From assembly GCA_023653785.1 (NCBI GenBank), contig JAMKCH010012771.1, forward strand, positions 1 through 64,000: a stretch of 64,000 bases of DNA. The letters are read 5' to 3'. Position 1 is the first letter of the stretch. Every line of letters starts with the position of its first letter. Positions 24,484-35,366 of this stretch are shown here, one piece after another. Under the pieces are notes generated by a model. It was not told the DNA's origin, did no database searches, and was given only the letters and a program-made list of their open reading frames with translations. Source of the stretch: Ophioderma brevispina (lineage: Eukaryota; Echinodermata; Ophiuroidea; Amphilepidida; Ophiodermatidae). Made by a program: the position numbers and the translations under genes.

Positions 24484-24850
24484 TATAATAATAATAATAA
24501 CAATAATAAATAAAGAATAATTACCGACATTTGTATAGCGCCTTTTTGAAGGATTCAAAGCGCTTTACCGTATCATTAATATTCCCCCCACTGCCATCGG
24601 AAATCGTCACAATCATTTCGCTCCTCTGGTGCCGCAGCTGGCCAAGCGCACATCCCCGGTGCGCACTGATTGTTAATATTCCCAACAAATCAGCTCACAA
24701 GATTTTAACTGGGGTCAACGAGGCAATTGAGATAGGTATCTTGCCCAGACACAAACATGTTGACTGCTGCGCAGCCGGGGCTCGAACTTACGATTTACAA
24801 AATGTTTATGATCGTTAGTCCTGCGCTTTATCCGCCAAATGCGTTGAGAC
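24484..24850 (-). repeat. full-length tRNA-headed SINE with L2-like tail
   Basis: Read on the minus strand it starts with a tRNA-like head: A-box region TGGCGGATAAAGCGCAGGAC (24821-24837 and beyond) and B box AAGTTCGAGCCCC (about 24777-24789). A central region follows, then an LINE-like 3' tail AAAGCGCTTTGAATCC...GGCGCTATACAAATG, and it ends in an ATT-type simple repeat (24484-24524). The AAGCGCT...GCGCTATA tail is typical of V/Deu-type SINEs mobilised by L2-clade LINEs. Length about 367 bases. A second family member is split at 50447-50673 and 56041-56206. Confidence 0.75.
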
Positions 24851-25425
24851 CAATACGTTATGACCCGTTTTTGGCTGCCATAAATGCACGTGTGTGAAAA
24901 CGGGAAAATCTTTAGCAATAGTGGCGGGCCCATAATTATCTCTGAAGAGTGAAAAGAAATGTCAAATAATGTCAAAGGACCTACACTAAGATAAGCTCTT
25001 GAACATGTTGAAATCCAAGAGCGATTGTATGGACTTGCACATCACAATAACTTATTTACAAGCAATCAATGTCGTGGGGTTATTGATATAACTTACATAT
25101 CTAATACATGTAAAGCTACATCAGTCATATTATTCCAATTTGATATGTCCATATGTAAATAAATTGGATTGATTCAGCCCAAATTTATTGGTCGAGCTTA
25201 TGAGTTGCCCAAATATTGGGCGAGACGCAGTCGAGCCCAATAGTTTAAAACTGATAGCGAGACCAATAATATTGGGTAGCCAAAATCATCCCAATTTTAT
25301 CATTATCTGCGTTAGGATCGATATTATCGCAGATCGGACACCTCAGCATGAATAATGCTTATAAACGGGATTGTAGCATCATATGGACAAATAATTTAAC
25401 TGTTGTTAACCCTATGAGTACAAAA
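24851..25425. other. non-coding spacer
   Basis: Contains repeated CCCAAATATTGGGC-like strings near 25190-25290. No gene recognised. Confidence 0.4.
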
Positions 25426-25429
25426 TATC

Positions 25430-26030
25430 ACAAAAGGTCCGGATGTAGCGATGGCGTCATCAAACGAAGAAACGAAGTGCACGAAATGGGGCTATCCTCG
25501 GTCGGGCCCTGGTACGGCGGTCTGGAAAGTATGTATTCTGTGTCACAGACTGCGAAAGATATTATCTAATGGGTATGCGCGAGAGATTATCCGTTAATCA
25601 GTCAGTCATAGAGAATGTGTGTAAATGAAACTAAATCTCAAATATCTCCGGAAAACGGTGGGGTTCTGTGTAAGTTTTGGCATCAGAGGTTCAGTTTACT
25701 ATGTTTTGTTTTCAATATTATATCGTTAATTGGGTCTGAACTATAGAACCCTAAGCGAGAAAATTTAACGTTTTTGTCGGGTACTTCGGGAAACTGCAGA
25801 CCACGGAAAAGTATACGCAATCTCTATACGGGCGAATCTAGTTTCCCACAATGCCTTTCGTATTACCAGTCTTAGAATTTCAAAAAATACGCCAAACTTT
25901 TTTTTTTTCAATTTTCAGAAACAGGAATTAAGTAACTTACCGGACCGCCGTAGGGCCCTGGTTCGACACCGACGTGACCCGAATTTGCGACTTTCTCTCC
26001 CCCTCTTCCGTCGTTCCTTCTGCCACTTTA
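25430..26030 (+). repeat. dispersed repeat R2, longer copy
   Basis: Aligns in order with 17540-17850 through its middle and with the 22505-22680 fragment at both ends (GTAGCGATGGCGTCATCAAA, then GAATTTGCGACTTTCTC). The three partial copies together suggest one ancestral element of about 600 bases. Confidence 0.6.
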
Positions 26031-26599
26031 GTTATTATGGTTATCCTCTGGTTATTTTGGTATCAATCAATGTGTCTTGGTTAACTGTAGATAGTAGTGA
26101 ATCTGGGGTTTGGAGCAGCATCATCGTATGAGTTACAACCCAAAATAATGATAATTAGTATAGGTTATGAACGGACGTTTCTTTTAAGCCTCTTTTTTGA
26201 CTCTGCCAACTGTGTCACACTGAATTTGGCAGCGACATCTAATTCAGGCATTCATGACGTCACAATTAACATTTCAAAACTAGAGCTGTGACTTCAGGCT
26301 AAGTGACCACGTTAAAGTAACGGCTGCAGGACAGTTGCTTAGAGTGGACTATTTGGTTGACCGATGTATATAGATTTACACTAAAGTCTAACCACATTCC
26401 ATAAACGCGTATGGTTCTTGCGTTATGATCCCCCCATCATGTCGGTCCCCGCGCGGGACCAGGGCTCAGCAAAATCTTACGCTTGATTCAAGATTAAGCC
26501 CACTTAGAAAACGCGATTGTTGGCAAGGTGTATGCCGCCCAAACACGGGCCCTAAGCATAGCGTACGAGATTTTGGCCCGAAAATTATGCTCCAAGGAG
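26031..26599. other. non-coding spacer
   Basis: No gene or repeat partner recognised. Confidence 0.35.
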
Positions 26600-26942
26600 T
26601 ACGAGAGGTGCGGAGCCCTTGCAATGTTCGCTTTCCCAAAAACTTTCCCCATGTAGATTTGTATTACAAACAATGTGAAATAAGGTTATAGGTATGATCG
26701 GTTTTAAAAAGTAAAATATAATTGATGGGTTAAGTTTTGTTTGAAATTAAGCATAAAGTGTGCATGAGAGTACTATATTAAGCTGTTCAGGGTGGTCGGG
26801 GGTCTTCTTGGGGGCGAGGGGGTGGCGGAAACCTCTTGCAAATATTCGCTTTCCAAAACACATTTTCCCCATGCAAATTTGACAGAAACAACTTTAAATT
26901 TGTAAGTGTTCATGACATGTGTATATGCCTTTAATGCTTGTA
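26600..26942 (+). repeat. satellite-like repeat R4, left part
   Basis: Repeating phrases are CCCTTGCAATGTTCGCTTT, CACATTTTCCCCATG, a stretch ending in TAGGTATGATCGG, AAAAGTAAAATATA, and TATTAAGCTGT before a G-rich string. The unit is about 190-220 bases. The array is interrupted at 26943 by the transposon below and resumes at 28397. Confidence 0.7.
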
Positions 26943-27264
26943 CAGAGTGTCCAAAAAAGTTAACACTTTTTCTTATGACCATTTCGCAAATGTGGGTAGA
27001 CATATCAAAATTTATTTGAGGATATTTATTAACTACATTGGTTGGAACAATGGTGAAAACGGCGTTGAAAACAAAGCTGAAATGACAAAATGGCCGCCAT
27101 CTGGAGAAAAAAGGTGAAAAACCACTCTGCACACATCTAGGGCATTAGTTGGCGACCATTAATCATTTGAACAACGCAACGCGTCATGTGGGGACTTGGT
27201 ATTTATTAACTCTTCTGTAAAAAACTTTCCTCAGTTATAAATTGCCTTATTTTTTAGAGTATAA

Positions 27265-27895
27265 AGGGGGATGGCCCGATTTAAGAAATAAAGGGTTTCC
27301 AGTGTCATTTATGGGCGAATAATGTGTCCAAGGTCAGAAAAACTAATAATTTGAAAGTTTTTCTGGCCGAGGATACATTATGAGCCCATACATGACACTG
27401 CAAACCCTTTATTTTTATTCTATTACATAAAACAGCTTCATTTAATAAGAAAATGCATTGGCGACCCATTATTGCAGAATAATGGGCAGTAAACTGACCA
27501 ATCAGAATGCTGCATTTTCAATAATGGGCAGCAGAGGTAATAGAATAAAGGATATGAAGTTTTCATCATGATAGATTGGCTTTCACTCCAAAACCCTATC
27601 TGTAAAGTTTCGCGCCGATATTTCAATCCGTTTTGATGCGAGAGATAAAAACTTGATTTTGTAAGCCCTTAGAGAACTGTGTAAAATTAATATTGGTCGA
27701 CCAAAATGGGGTACATTTTCGCTCATATCTTCCAAACCAAACATCCTTTGGCTCTAAGATTTTACAGGGTAAATGAGAAAAATAATAGCTTTTTTCTGAT
27801 ACCAAAACGTTGACCACTTCAGGTAAAATCTGGGGCTTCTGGGGACGAGGGTATTAGAGATCGGGCCATGAACCTTTAACACTGAGCTACAGCTT
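27265..27895 (+). repeat. dispersed repeat R1, copy split by a MITE
   Basis: Starts GGGGGATGGCCCGATTTAAG and resumes after the MITE with CATCATGATAGATTGG, GTAAAGTTTCGCGCCGAT and the 3' half shared with 17865-18065. It sits inside the TA-flanked element. Confidence 0.7.
27295..27543 (+). mobile_element. hairpin MITE (MITE-B) inserted in R1
   Basis: The first part forms a long hairpin: about 27288-27345 pairs with about 27358-27414 (AAAGGGTTTCCAGTGTCAT against ATGACACTGCAAACCCTTT). A tail of CCCATTATTGCAGAATAATG and CAATCAGAATGC follows. AATAAAGG occurs at 27287-27294 and 27544-27551, a candidate 8-base target duplication. The uninterrupted R1 at 8.3 kb supports insertion at this point. An inverted copy is at 45415-45760. 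Confidence 0.7.
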
Positions 27896-28396
27896 TCAAA
27901 AGTGGTGATAAAGTTACTGACAAGAAAAGAATGCAAGCCCTTTTTAATTTAAAATTCTCTCCAATTGAAATTAACTTAATTATTTTGTAAATGAACATTA
28001 ATTTTTGAAAGTGTATTCAAGTGATTCAAGTGTACGTCTCTTTGGTTCAGTTTCATGTTTGAAATATTCTCTCGTTCATTTTCAAAGGGCAAACACCCCA
28101 CAAAAACTTGAAGGGTGGTCAGTAGTTTGTTACTTGAGTAGGCCTATAGTTCACGCAATGGTATTGATTATTGTTAACCACGATTGCCCCATAGACTTAC
28201 GTGTGTGCAAATTGGTTTTTGACTATTTTTCTCAACACAGCCGCCATTTTGTTATTTGAGCTTTGTTTTCAATGTCATTTTTACCAGGTTCTAACACGAT
28301 AGTGTAGGTAATAAATATCTTCAAACGAATTTGATATGTCCTTCCCATTTGAGAAATTTTCAGACAAAAAAACAGGAAACTTTTTTGTCCACTCTG

Positions 28397-28800
28397 TAGG
28401 TATGATCACGGTTTAATAAGTAAATTATATAGTTGGTGTTTTAAGTTTGTTTGCAACTTGCAATCATTTCAAGTGTTCATGAAAAGTTTCGTATATAAAC
28501 TTATAAAGCTGTATGAGGTGGGTGCGGGAGGGGGTGTCGCGCGGAACCCTTGCGATGTTCGCTTCCAAAACACATTTTCCCATGCAAATTGGATAGAAAA
28601 CAATTTGAAATAATGCTTTATAGGTATATGATCGACGGTGTTAAAAAGTAAAATATAGTTGATTTTGTTATTGCAAAGTGCAATGGATAGTAGTACGCCG
28701 TGGATGATTGCAGGCAAAAGTCGGAACCCTTGCAATGTTCACTCCAAAAACACATTTTCTCATGCAAAACTGGATGGGAAAAAAAATAAAAACAAATGTT
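28397..28800 (+). repeat. satellite-like repeat R4, right part
   Basis: Continues the R4 array with two further units carrying CGGAACCCTTGC.ATGTTC, CACATTTTC and AAAAGTAAAATATAGTTGAT. Confidence 0.7.
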
Positions 28801-30479
28801 TAGTTTTTGCCGGATGTAATGGCCGCAATGCAGCCATGTGCCGCTTAAGCGATGCGGGTGTGGGTAGGAGCGAAACTTAGGAGTATTTAGTTTCAAGGCA
28901 TATTTTCTACTCATCAGTGATTGCTAATCAGAAAATCGAAAAAAAAATCATCAAAAAGCAGATTTTCGCATGTCATTGTAACAAGTAAAGGTATCTAACT
29001 CCCAGCAAATGAGGGGACCAGAAGCAACCTAAGTGAAAATGGAAAGCGAATGGTGGTGAATTTTAGTCATTACTGTCGAATCGCGACACTACTACCACAC
29101 GTACTTGAATGGAGTATTTCGTAATTGTTCTCCCCACGGCTCCCCTTGAACACTGCCGTTTTCTCCTTTTCTGTCGATTCTTCAGTGGAAAAAAATAACT
29201 TATCTACAGACTTATCCTCATTTTAAGCTACTCCTGCAAAGTTCAAATTTTGGACTCTTTGGTCAAATAACTGGTAGTGCTTTAATAGTTGATAGACCCA
29301 ATTAAAAATGAAGTTAATAAAAATAGTAAGAGCCACGGCCTACTTTGAGTATCGGTCTGAAAAAGATAACCTAAATGGTGTAAGGCTTGTCTTTGAATCG
29401 GGGGGGGGGGACGCCCGATGTTCGATACTAGAGTTGGGATTTTGGAGGTTGCCAGATTCCTGTGGAGCTCTATGCAAAATCCCTAAATCGGCATTAATAT
29501 GCCTGATTGATTCCTCCAAAACCGCTTGATGAATTCATTCAATGTTTACCATACGGCAAGAAGACATCATTTAAAGCAATTTTGTTCTGCGAACTTTTAG
29601 TTCGTAGAAGAAATTTGGAGAAAAATGCATTTGAAAATTCAATTTTCGCGCCATTTCAAAAATCCCTAGACTGCTGAGAACGTTATTTATTAAAATTTAG
29701 TCTCATTCTCATGTATATGGGTCCTACCACGCCTATTGACTCCACGTGGTCCGAGCACGAACGTATACAAACGTACACGAGACTACGGCGCTCATGCAAC
29801 ACAACGTATACCCGACGTATTGACAGGATCTGGCTCATATCGCACCACATTTTGCTCAAATTTCCTTTCCAAGACCTGATTTGTTATAGTTGATCGCATT
29901 TTTTCGTGAAGTTGACGTATAAGATTCGTTTTATGGGTGTGGCCTTTTGCAGTAAACCGTTTTCGCACAGTTATGACAGAAAAATGACCGTATCATGAGC
30001 CTTTAACACCATAGAATCTATATACATGTTTACTGGGCATTTATATAGAGTGCTAATTTTCCGAGGGATGCCAAATAAATCCGACCTCCCCCCTGCTTTG
30101 AATGAAGCACGTCACAACGTTCAATGACAAAATTGTTGTCATTTGTCAATCTGGAGAAGCCCTACACTTAAATTAGGTCTGTGATTACTTTTTAAAACCA
30201 TGCGTAGCGCGGAAAAAAATGGAAAATTTTATGGGTTATAGTATTTTCCAATGTAAGTAAAGGGCAACTTTTTATCTGTGTTTCCACGGGGCAAGTTTTT
30301 AACCCTCTTATATTGTGGGTAAGTTTTTTTTTTTTTTTGTTTTCTACTGGAAAAGTGTTAGGATTTTTTTTTTGCTCAGTATGTGCCGTGGGTGATTTAA
30401 AAAACACCTGCCTTTGCAATCTAATGGTGCGTCCCTAAGGGCCCGGGACAAATTGTGGTTTTTCTAGATGGCTCTCGTG
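28801..30479. other. non-coding spacer
   Basis: No recognised gene. A G-run lies at 29401 and T-runs at 30310-30380. Open frames are short. Confidence 0.4.
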
Positions 30480-30830
30480 GTTTACATTTACAAATGTTCA
30501 TGGAGAGTTCATATATTAAGCGACGCGAGGGATGTTGGTGTCCACCCCCCCACCCCGCGAAGCGCGACACAATTGATTATTCGCTGTCCAAAACGCTTTG
30601 ATCGAAACATGTGAAAATAATTGTAAGTGGTTCACGTTCATGGTGTGATCAAAGTAAAAAGAAATAGTTGAATTTCTTTTTGTATTAATCACGTTATCAA
30701 TCATTATGTACGTGTTTTTGTGGAGAGTTTTCCATAGCAAGCGACACGAGGTGTGTGCGAGGCTCGAAACCTTTGCAATGTTCACTTTCCAAACACATTT
30801 TCTCTGAATTTTGAACTAGCAAGTTGTCCC
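30480..30830 (+). repeat. satellite-like repeat R4, detached diverged units
   Basis: Two diverged units show TGTTCATGGAGAGTTCATATATTAAGCGACGCGAGG-type strings, then CCTTTGCAATGTTCACTTTCC and CACATTTTCTC. Confidence 0.6.
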
Positions 30831-31438
30831 TTATAATAATGCTTGGAAAGAGTTCCATATGTACCCCTTTTGAAATCCTACAGGGAAACAAACCAGATGC
30901 CCTGCACTGAATCCGGGTCTATAACGCTTATAGGTGCAAAGAAACTTGGGCATACTATATGTGTTTACATGTAGATATTCATATAGATTATTTGTCCCTA
31001 CACGAATGTTTGAAAGTGAAACAAAAGCATTTTGCTTTGCTTAATTTCGATGTAAAAACATCGCTAGTAAACATAATCATTCGAATTTCACATTATTGTA
31101 TCCAAAGAAAATGATTCTCAGATTACTCATTTCACATGGGCATAGTTTTTTGATTAGAAAGCTTACATTAGTGCAGAAATCAGAATTTTTCCCTATTTTT
31201 CGGGACACCTGTTATGTAAAATCTCTCGTTGCACCTTTAACGATTTTTAAAAAAAATGATGGTATTTCCGTATAAAGCCTATAAATAGCCAGTGTCATTG
31301 TCGCATTGATTTATTTTTTCGGCAGGGGGGGGGGGAGGGACGACGAACTCCCTGGATCCGTCATTGATATTACCTAATTTTTGATATCCCATCTTTTTTT
31401 AGAAAAGTCGAAACTTTTCATCGACATTCGCACGATCA
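30831..31438. other. non-coding spacer
   Basis: Nothing recognised; G-run at 31326. Confidence 0.4.
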
Positions 31439-31591
31439 CCCTCCCCCTCTTTCTACTATCTCTACCTCTCCCTTCTCTTTCTCTCTTTTTCTCCCTCCTT
31501 TTTGCTTACGTCTCCTCTCTCTCTCTCTCTCTCTCTCATCTCTCTCTCCTCGCTCTCTCTCCTTTCTTTGTCTCTCTTTTTTTTTTTTGCT
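31439..31591 (+). repeat. CT-rich microsatellite
   Basis: Pyrimidine-only run with about ten consecutive CT units near 31516-31540. Confidence 0.9.
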
Positions 31592-31799
31592 TCTCAAAAA
31601 GTGGTGCGGCGATCCCGCACCTGCGCATATCTTGCGCCGGCCCTGCTACCGGTTTAAAATTCGTTATTGTAAAAAATGGAGCTTTCCGGCTTCTATTTTT
31701 ATAGAATTTGGTAAGATACACTGGCCCGAAAAAAAATATTCTTCCAGTGCAAACAATCTTAGAACTGACGACCATTCAGTCAATGGGATGAAATCCTCC

Positions 31800-31890
31800 C
31801 GAAAAAAAATACTGTGAGGTGCGCTGTGCCGTAATACCACTTCTGCCGAAACAACGGGTGTTTCGGCAGATTGACCTGCCGTACGGCAGT
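31800..31890 (-). repeat. dispersed repeat R5, inverted copy
   Basis: Contains the palindromes TCTGCCGAAAC...GTTTCGGCAGA and CTGCCGTACGGCAG. It abuts the left end of the foldback element at 31891. Confidence 0.5.
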
Positions 31891-32711
31891 GTATGGCACG
31901 CCTCCACGTATACAATCATGGCGATTTTTTTCCCGCGCTGTCGAGTTTCCATCACGCGCTGTGTAAATCGATTTTTTTCCCCCCCCCACATGTCGAGTTT
32001 GCAGCGGCGTTAATACTGTCGAGTATTTACAGCGCTAGCTGTCCTTTTTGCCCTCTATACATCGAGTTTTGCTCTCTATATGGTGAAGTTTGACATAAAT
32101 CATGTCCAGTTTTACGATCCAGTATCAAATCATGGCGAGTTTTCCCGCAGCATGTCGAGTTTCACGCGATGTGGTATGCGAGTTTTTCCTCGCCATATGT
32201 CGAGTTGTTGACAGCGTATATGTCGAGTTTACAGCCTTATGTCCAGTTTGCCTCTATACATCGTGTTTGCTCTCTCTATATGGTGAGCTTAGTTGACATA
32301 AATAATGTCCGTTTCAAAATCTTCGACATGATTTTTTCCAACATGAGGAAAACGCGACATGATTTTGGGTGTATGTGGAAAAAAAAATCATGTCGAGTTT
32401 GCTCATGTTGAGCAAAAAAATCATGCGAGTTTGCTCATGTTGAGAAAAAAAAATAATGTATCGAGTTTTGCTCTGCATGTTGAGAAAAAAATCATGTCGA
32501 GTTTGAACATGTGAAAAAAAAAATCATGTCAAGTTTTTAAAACTCGGCAATGATTTATCTGGACAGATTTATTCTGGACATGATTATGAAACTCCGGCAC
32601 ATAGAGTTCAAAAACGGTATAGGGCACGCTATAAACTCAACATATAGCGGGGTGGTGAAACTCGATATAGAGCGAATGAAACTGCCCTGAGTTGATACGT
32701 GGAGCGTGCCA
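31891..32711. mobile_element. foldback element of ATGTCGAGTTT modules, copy 1
   Basis: The ends are inverted repeats: GTATGGCACGCCTCCACGTA on the left and TACGTGGAGCGTGCCA on the right. The left arm has two units of about 214 bases, each an ordered series of short modules ending in TGTCGAG, ATCGAG, TGTCCAG or TGGTGAG followed by TTT. The centre has several units of about 35 bases with AAAAAATCATGTCGAGTTTG. The right arm carries the complementary modules (AAACTCGACAT-like). No coding frame, no convincing target duplication. Confidence 0.75.
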
Positions 32712-33149
32712 AACAGCGGGGGCTACGTTCATACCCACCCTCCCGTACGAATGGTTGCCCAGAGTTTGGAACAGAAGGATCCATATCTGCGCGCGGTTGC
32801 TGACGATGTAGGCGCAACTTCAGTTCTTGGTCATTTGACTTGACAGACGAAGGACGTCACACAAAAAACAGGCTCGTGAAAATCTCGTACCTGCACTATA
32901 GATAATGATGAACGTAGGTTTCTAAAGATAAAATAATTAAATAATAAACATCCGTCAGATGCTGTACTATTATATTATCGTCAAACACAAATAGTAAGTC
33001 CTTTTGCATCAGTTCTCTACTTGTATTATTTGCTAAAAGATAATCACCTGGCAGAGAAAATTGACGAAATTGGTTCTGTCTTGACCCGGCCCTTTATAAT
33101 TTGTCAACAAACCCTCTTTATTTATATAAGTTTAACGTAAAGTTTTTAA
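32712..33149. other. non-coding spacer
   Basis: Nothing recognised. Confidence 0.4.
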
Positions 33150-33892
33150 AGGGACACAATGGCATGAAATGGCATGAAATAATATCAGACTAATGAAATA
33201 GACCCTTAATAAAATATTTGCCACAATTTGAAAAATTGGATTGGTTACATTCTTGTAAAATCCAGTAAATGCAGCAACTTTTTGTGTGGCAGTTTGATGA
33301 GCAAGTGCTGCCATGGAAGATCAAGGGTCTGTGCCGCGATCCCGGGCGATTCCCTGCCAAGAATTGTATCTACATGTTTTGCGACACAAAAAAGCATTCA
33401 GACCGGATCAGAATTGTCTTCAGGCTTGTAGGTATTGATTCTGACAGGAAAAAGTGGATTAGCTGAGATTATAGCAATGGTTGTGAGCTGATGACTGCTC
33501 TCAGGGGGTCAAAAGGGCAATTTTCCCGGTCAGAGGGGTTTGCTAAAAAACGGTCTGATTTTGAATGATTTTGAAAAAAAGTCGTTTCAGGGGGGAAACC
33601 TCCTGCCCCCACTGCCGCCCCCCAACCCCCCCGACACCCCCCGCCTGCTTTTTACGCCACTGAACATGCATGCTTCAAGTTGACAAAGGCTGGGAGAATG
33701 TTCCGCATTATTGTCTGAGAAGTGAAGCTTACCAAGAAAATAATATACTTTAAAAAAAAAAAAAAAAATTTTTTACAAAATGTAAAAACACCCAAATTGC
33801 TTTCAATTGTCGAAGGTATTTAGTAAGGGCCCATTTCAGGGCCATGTTCAATATGTCTTCTGAGTATTTTCATGGCATTGTGAACGGTTCCT
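33150..33892. mobile_element. TTAA-flanked element, AGGGACA family, copy 2
   Basis: The left end AGGGACACAATGGCATGAAA matches copy 1 at 256. The right end is more decayed (reverse complement AGGAACCGTTCACAATGCCATG) but keeps the inverted order and TTAA at 33893-33896; the left TTAA is 33146-33149. A G/C-rich insert ending TTTTTACGCCACTG at about 33660 may be a foreign fragment. Confidence 0.6.
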
Positions 33893-34312
33893 TTAAATAA
33901 TTAACATATGGCACGCTTATTGAACGAAGAGAAAAACTCCGCGCAATCACCCAACAAAAAAAAACACTCAATCGCTGTGTCGAGCTTCTAAAGTTTTCTG
34001 TCAAGTTTTATGAATGCGTCGATCTGGTACGAGTTGTTTGTACACTGTAAAAGAGTGTATAATGAGACAAAATTATAAAGCCATTATGGTATTAGTACCT
34101 TTCTGTGGACCTAGCCTGGGATCAAGGCTGGCTGCTTTAATGACAAAACTTGCTCTATTTATTTTTCACCATTGTTATTTTATTGTTGACTTTTATTCCT
34201 CAATATTTGAACATGAGTTTGCGGCGTTTTGAAATCAGGCTTTAGCATTTGAAGGGCTACCCGTCTAGAGAGAGAGAGATTTTATTAAATAAACAAATAG
34301 TTGGCTTACACT

Positions 34313-35366
34313 CCATGGTCTGGCACGCCTTCCACGTTCAATGTGGCGAGTTTTCCGCGCACATGTCGAGTTTCACGCGCTGTGTATCGAGGTTTTCCTC
34401 GCCATATGTCGAGTGTGCAGCGCGTTATATGTCGAGTTAACAGCACTATATGTACAGTTTGCCCTCTCTATAAATCAGTTTGCTCTCATATGGTGAGTTT
34501 GACATAAATCATGTCCAGTTTTACGCTCCACGTATCAAATCATGGCGAGTTTCCCCACGCGTCGAGTTTTTCATGCGCTGTGTATCGAGTTTTTTCCTCT
34601 CCCCATATGTCGAGTGTGCAGCGTTAAATGTCGAAGTTTTACAACCCGCGCTAATCGGTGTCAGTTTCCCTCATATACACGAGTTGTGCTCTCTATAAGG
34701 TGAGTTTTTGACATAAATCATGTCCCGTTTTAAACGCTCCACGTAATCAAATCATGGCGAGTTTTCCCGCGCATGTCGAGTTTCACGCGCGCGATGTGTA
34801 TCGAGTTTTCCTTCCTCGCCACTATATGTCGAGTGTGAAGCGTTATATGTCGAGTTTTACGCGCTAATGTCCCAATTTGGCCCCTCTATACATCGAGTTT
34901 TTAGCTCTCGATATATGTGGAGTTTGACATAAATCATGTCCCAGTGTTTCAAAACTCGCCATGAATTTTTTCTCAACATGAGGAAAACTCGACATGATTT
35001 TTTGGTGATGTGTAAAAAAACAAATCATGTCGAGTTTGCCTCCTGTTGAAAAAAATCATGTCGAGTTTGCCATGTTGAAGAAAAAAAATCATGTCGAGTT
35101 TTGCCCTCATTTGAAAAAAATCATGTCGAGTTTGCGCATGTTGAGAAAAAAATCATGCTATACGTATTTTTTAAGATTTTTGAAAAAAATCATGTCAGTT
35201 TTTTAAAACTCGGCAATGTTTATTCTGGAATGATTTATGAAACCGGCACATATAGTTCAAACTGGATAGGCTGCGCTGTAAACTCGACATTAGCGGGGTA
35301 AACTCATCATACAGCGCATGAAACTCCCGCCATGATTTTGATAATCTTGAGCGTGCCATACCCTGG
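34313..35366. mobile_element. foldback element of ATGTCGAGTTT modules, copy 2
   Basis: Same architecture as 31891-32711, but the left arm has three long units instead of two (TGGCGAGTTT landmarks near 34345, 34543 and 34755). The terminal repeats are longer here: CCATGGTCTGGCACGCC on the left and, as reverse complement, CCAGGGTATGGCACGCTC on the right. The central short-unit block and the complementary right arm are present. About twenty near-exact TGTCGAG modules occur in the two copies together. Confidence 0.75.

Larger units (their letters stand above)
26943..28396. mobile_element. TA-flanked non-autonomous element with about 200-base inverted repeats
   Basis: The ends are CAGAGTGTCCAAAAAAGTT on the left and, as reverse complement, CAGAGTGGACAAAAAAGTT on the right. 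Homology continues inward about 200 bases through GACATATCAAA, GATATTTATTA.CTACA, TTGAAAACAAAGCT and ACAAAATGGC. TA lies outside both ends (26941-26942 and 28397-28398), and the surrounding satellite sequence is continuous across the insertion (AATGCTTG|TA|GGTATGATC). A TA duplication is the hallmark of Tc1/mariner-type transposition. No transposase frame is seen; the middle consists of other repeats. Confidence 0.8.

Noticed and set aside
31891..35366. Array of short repeats that could suggest a CRISPR locus
   Set aside because: The modules vary in length and sequence, there are no constant repeats with unique spacers of fixed size, the array is an inverted pair, and the DNA is eukaryotic in character.
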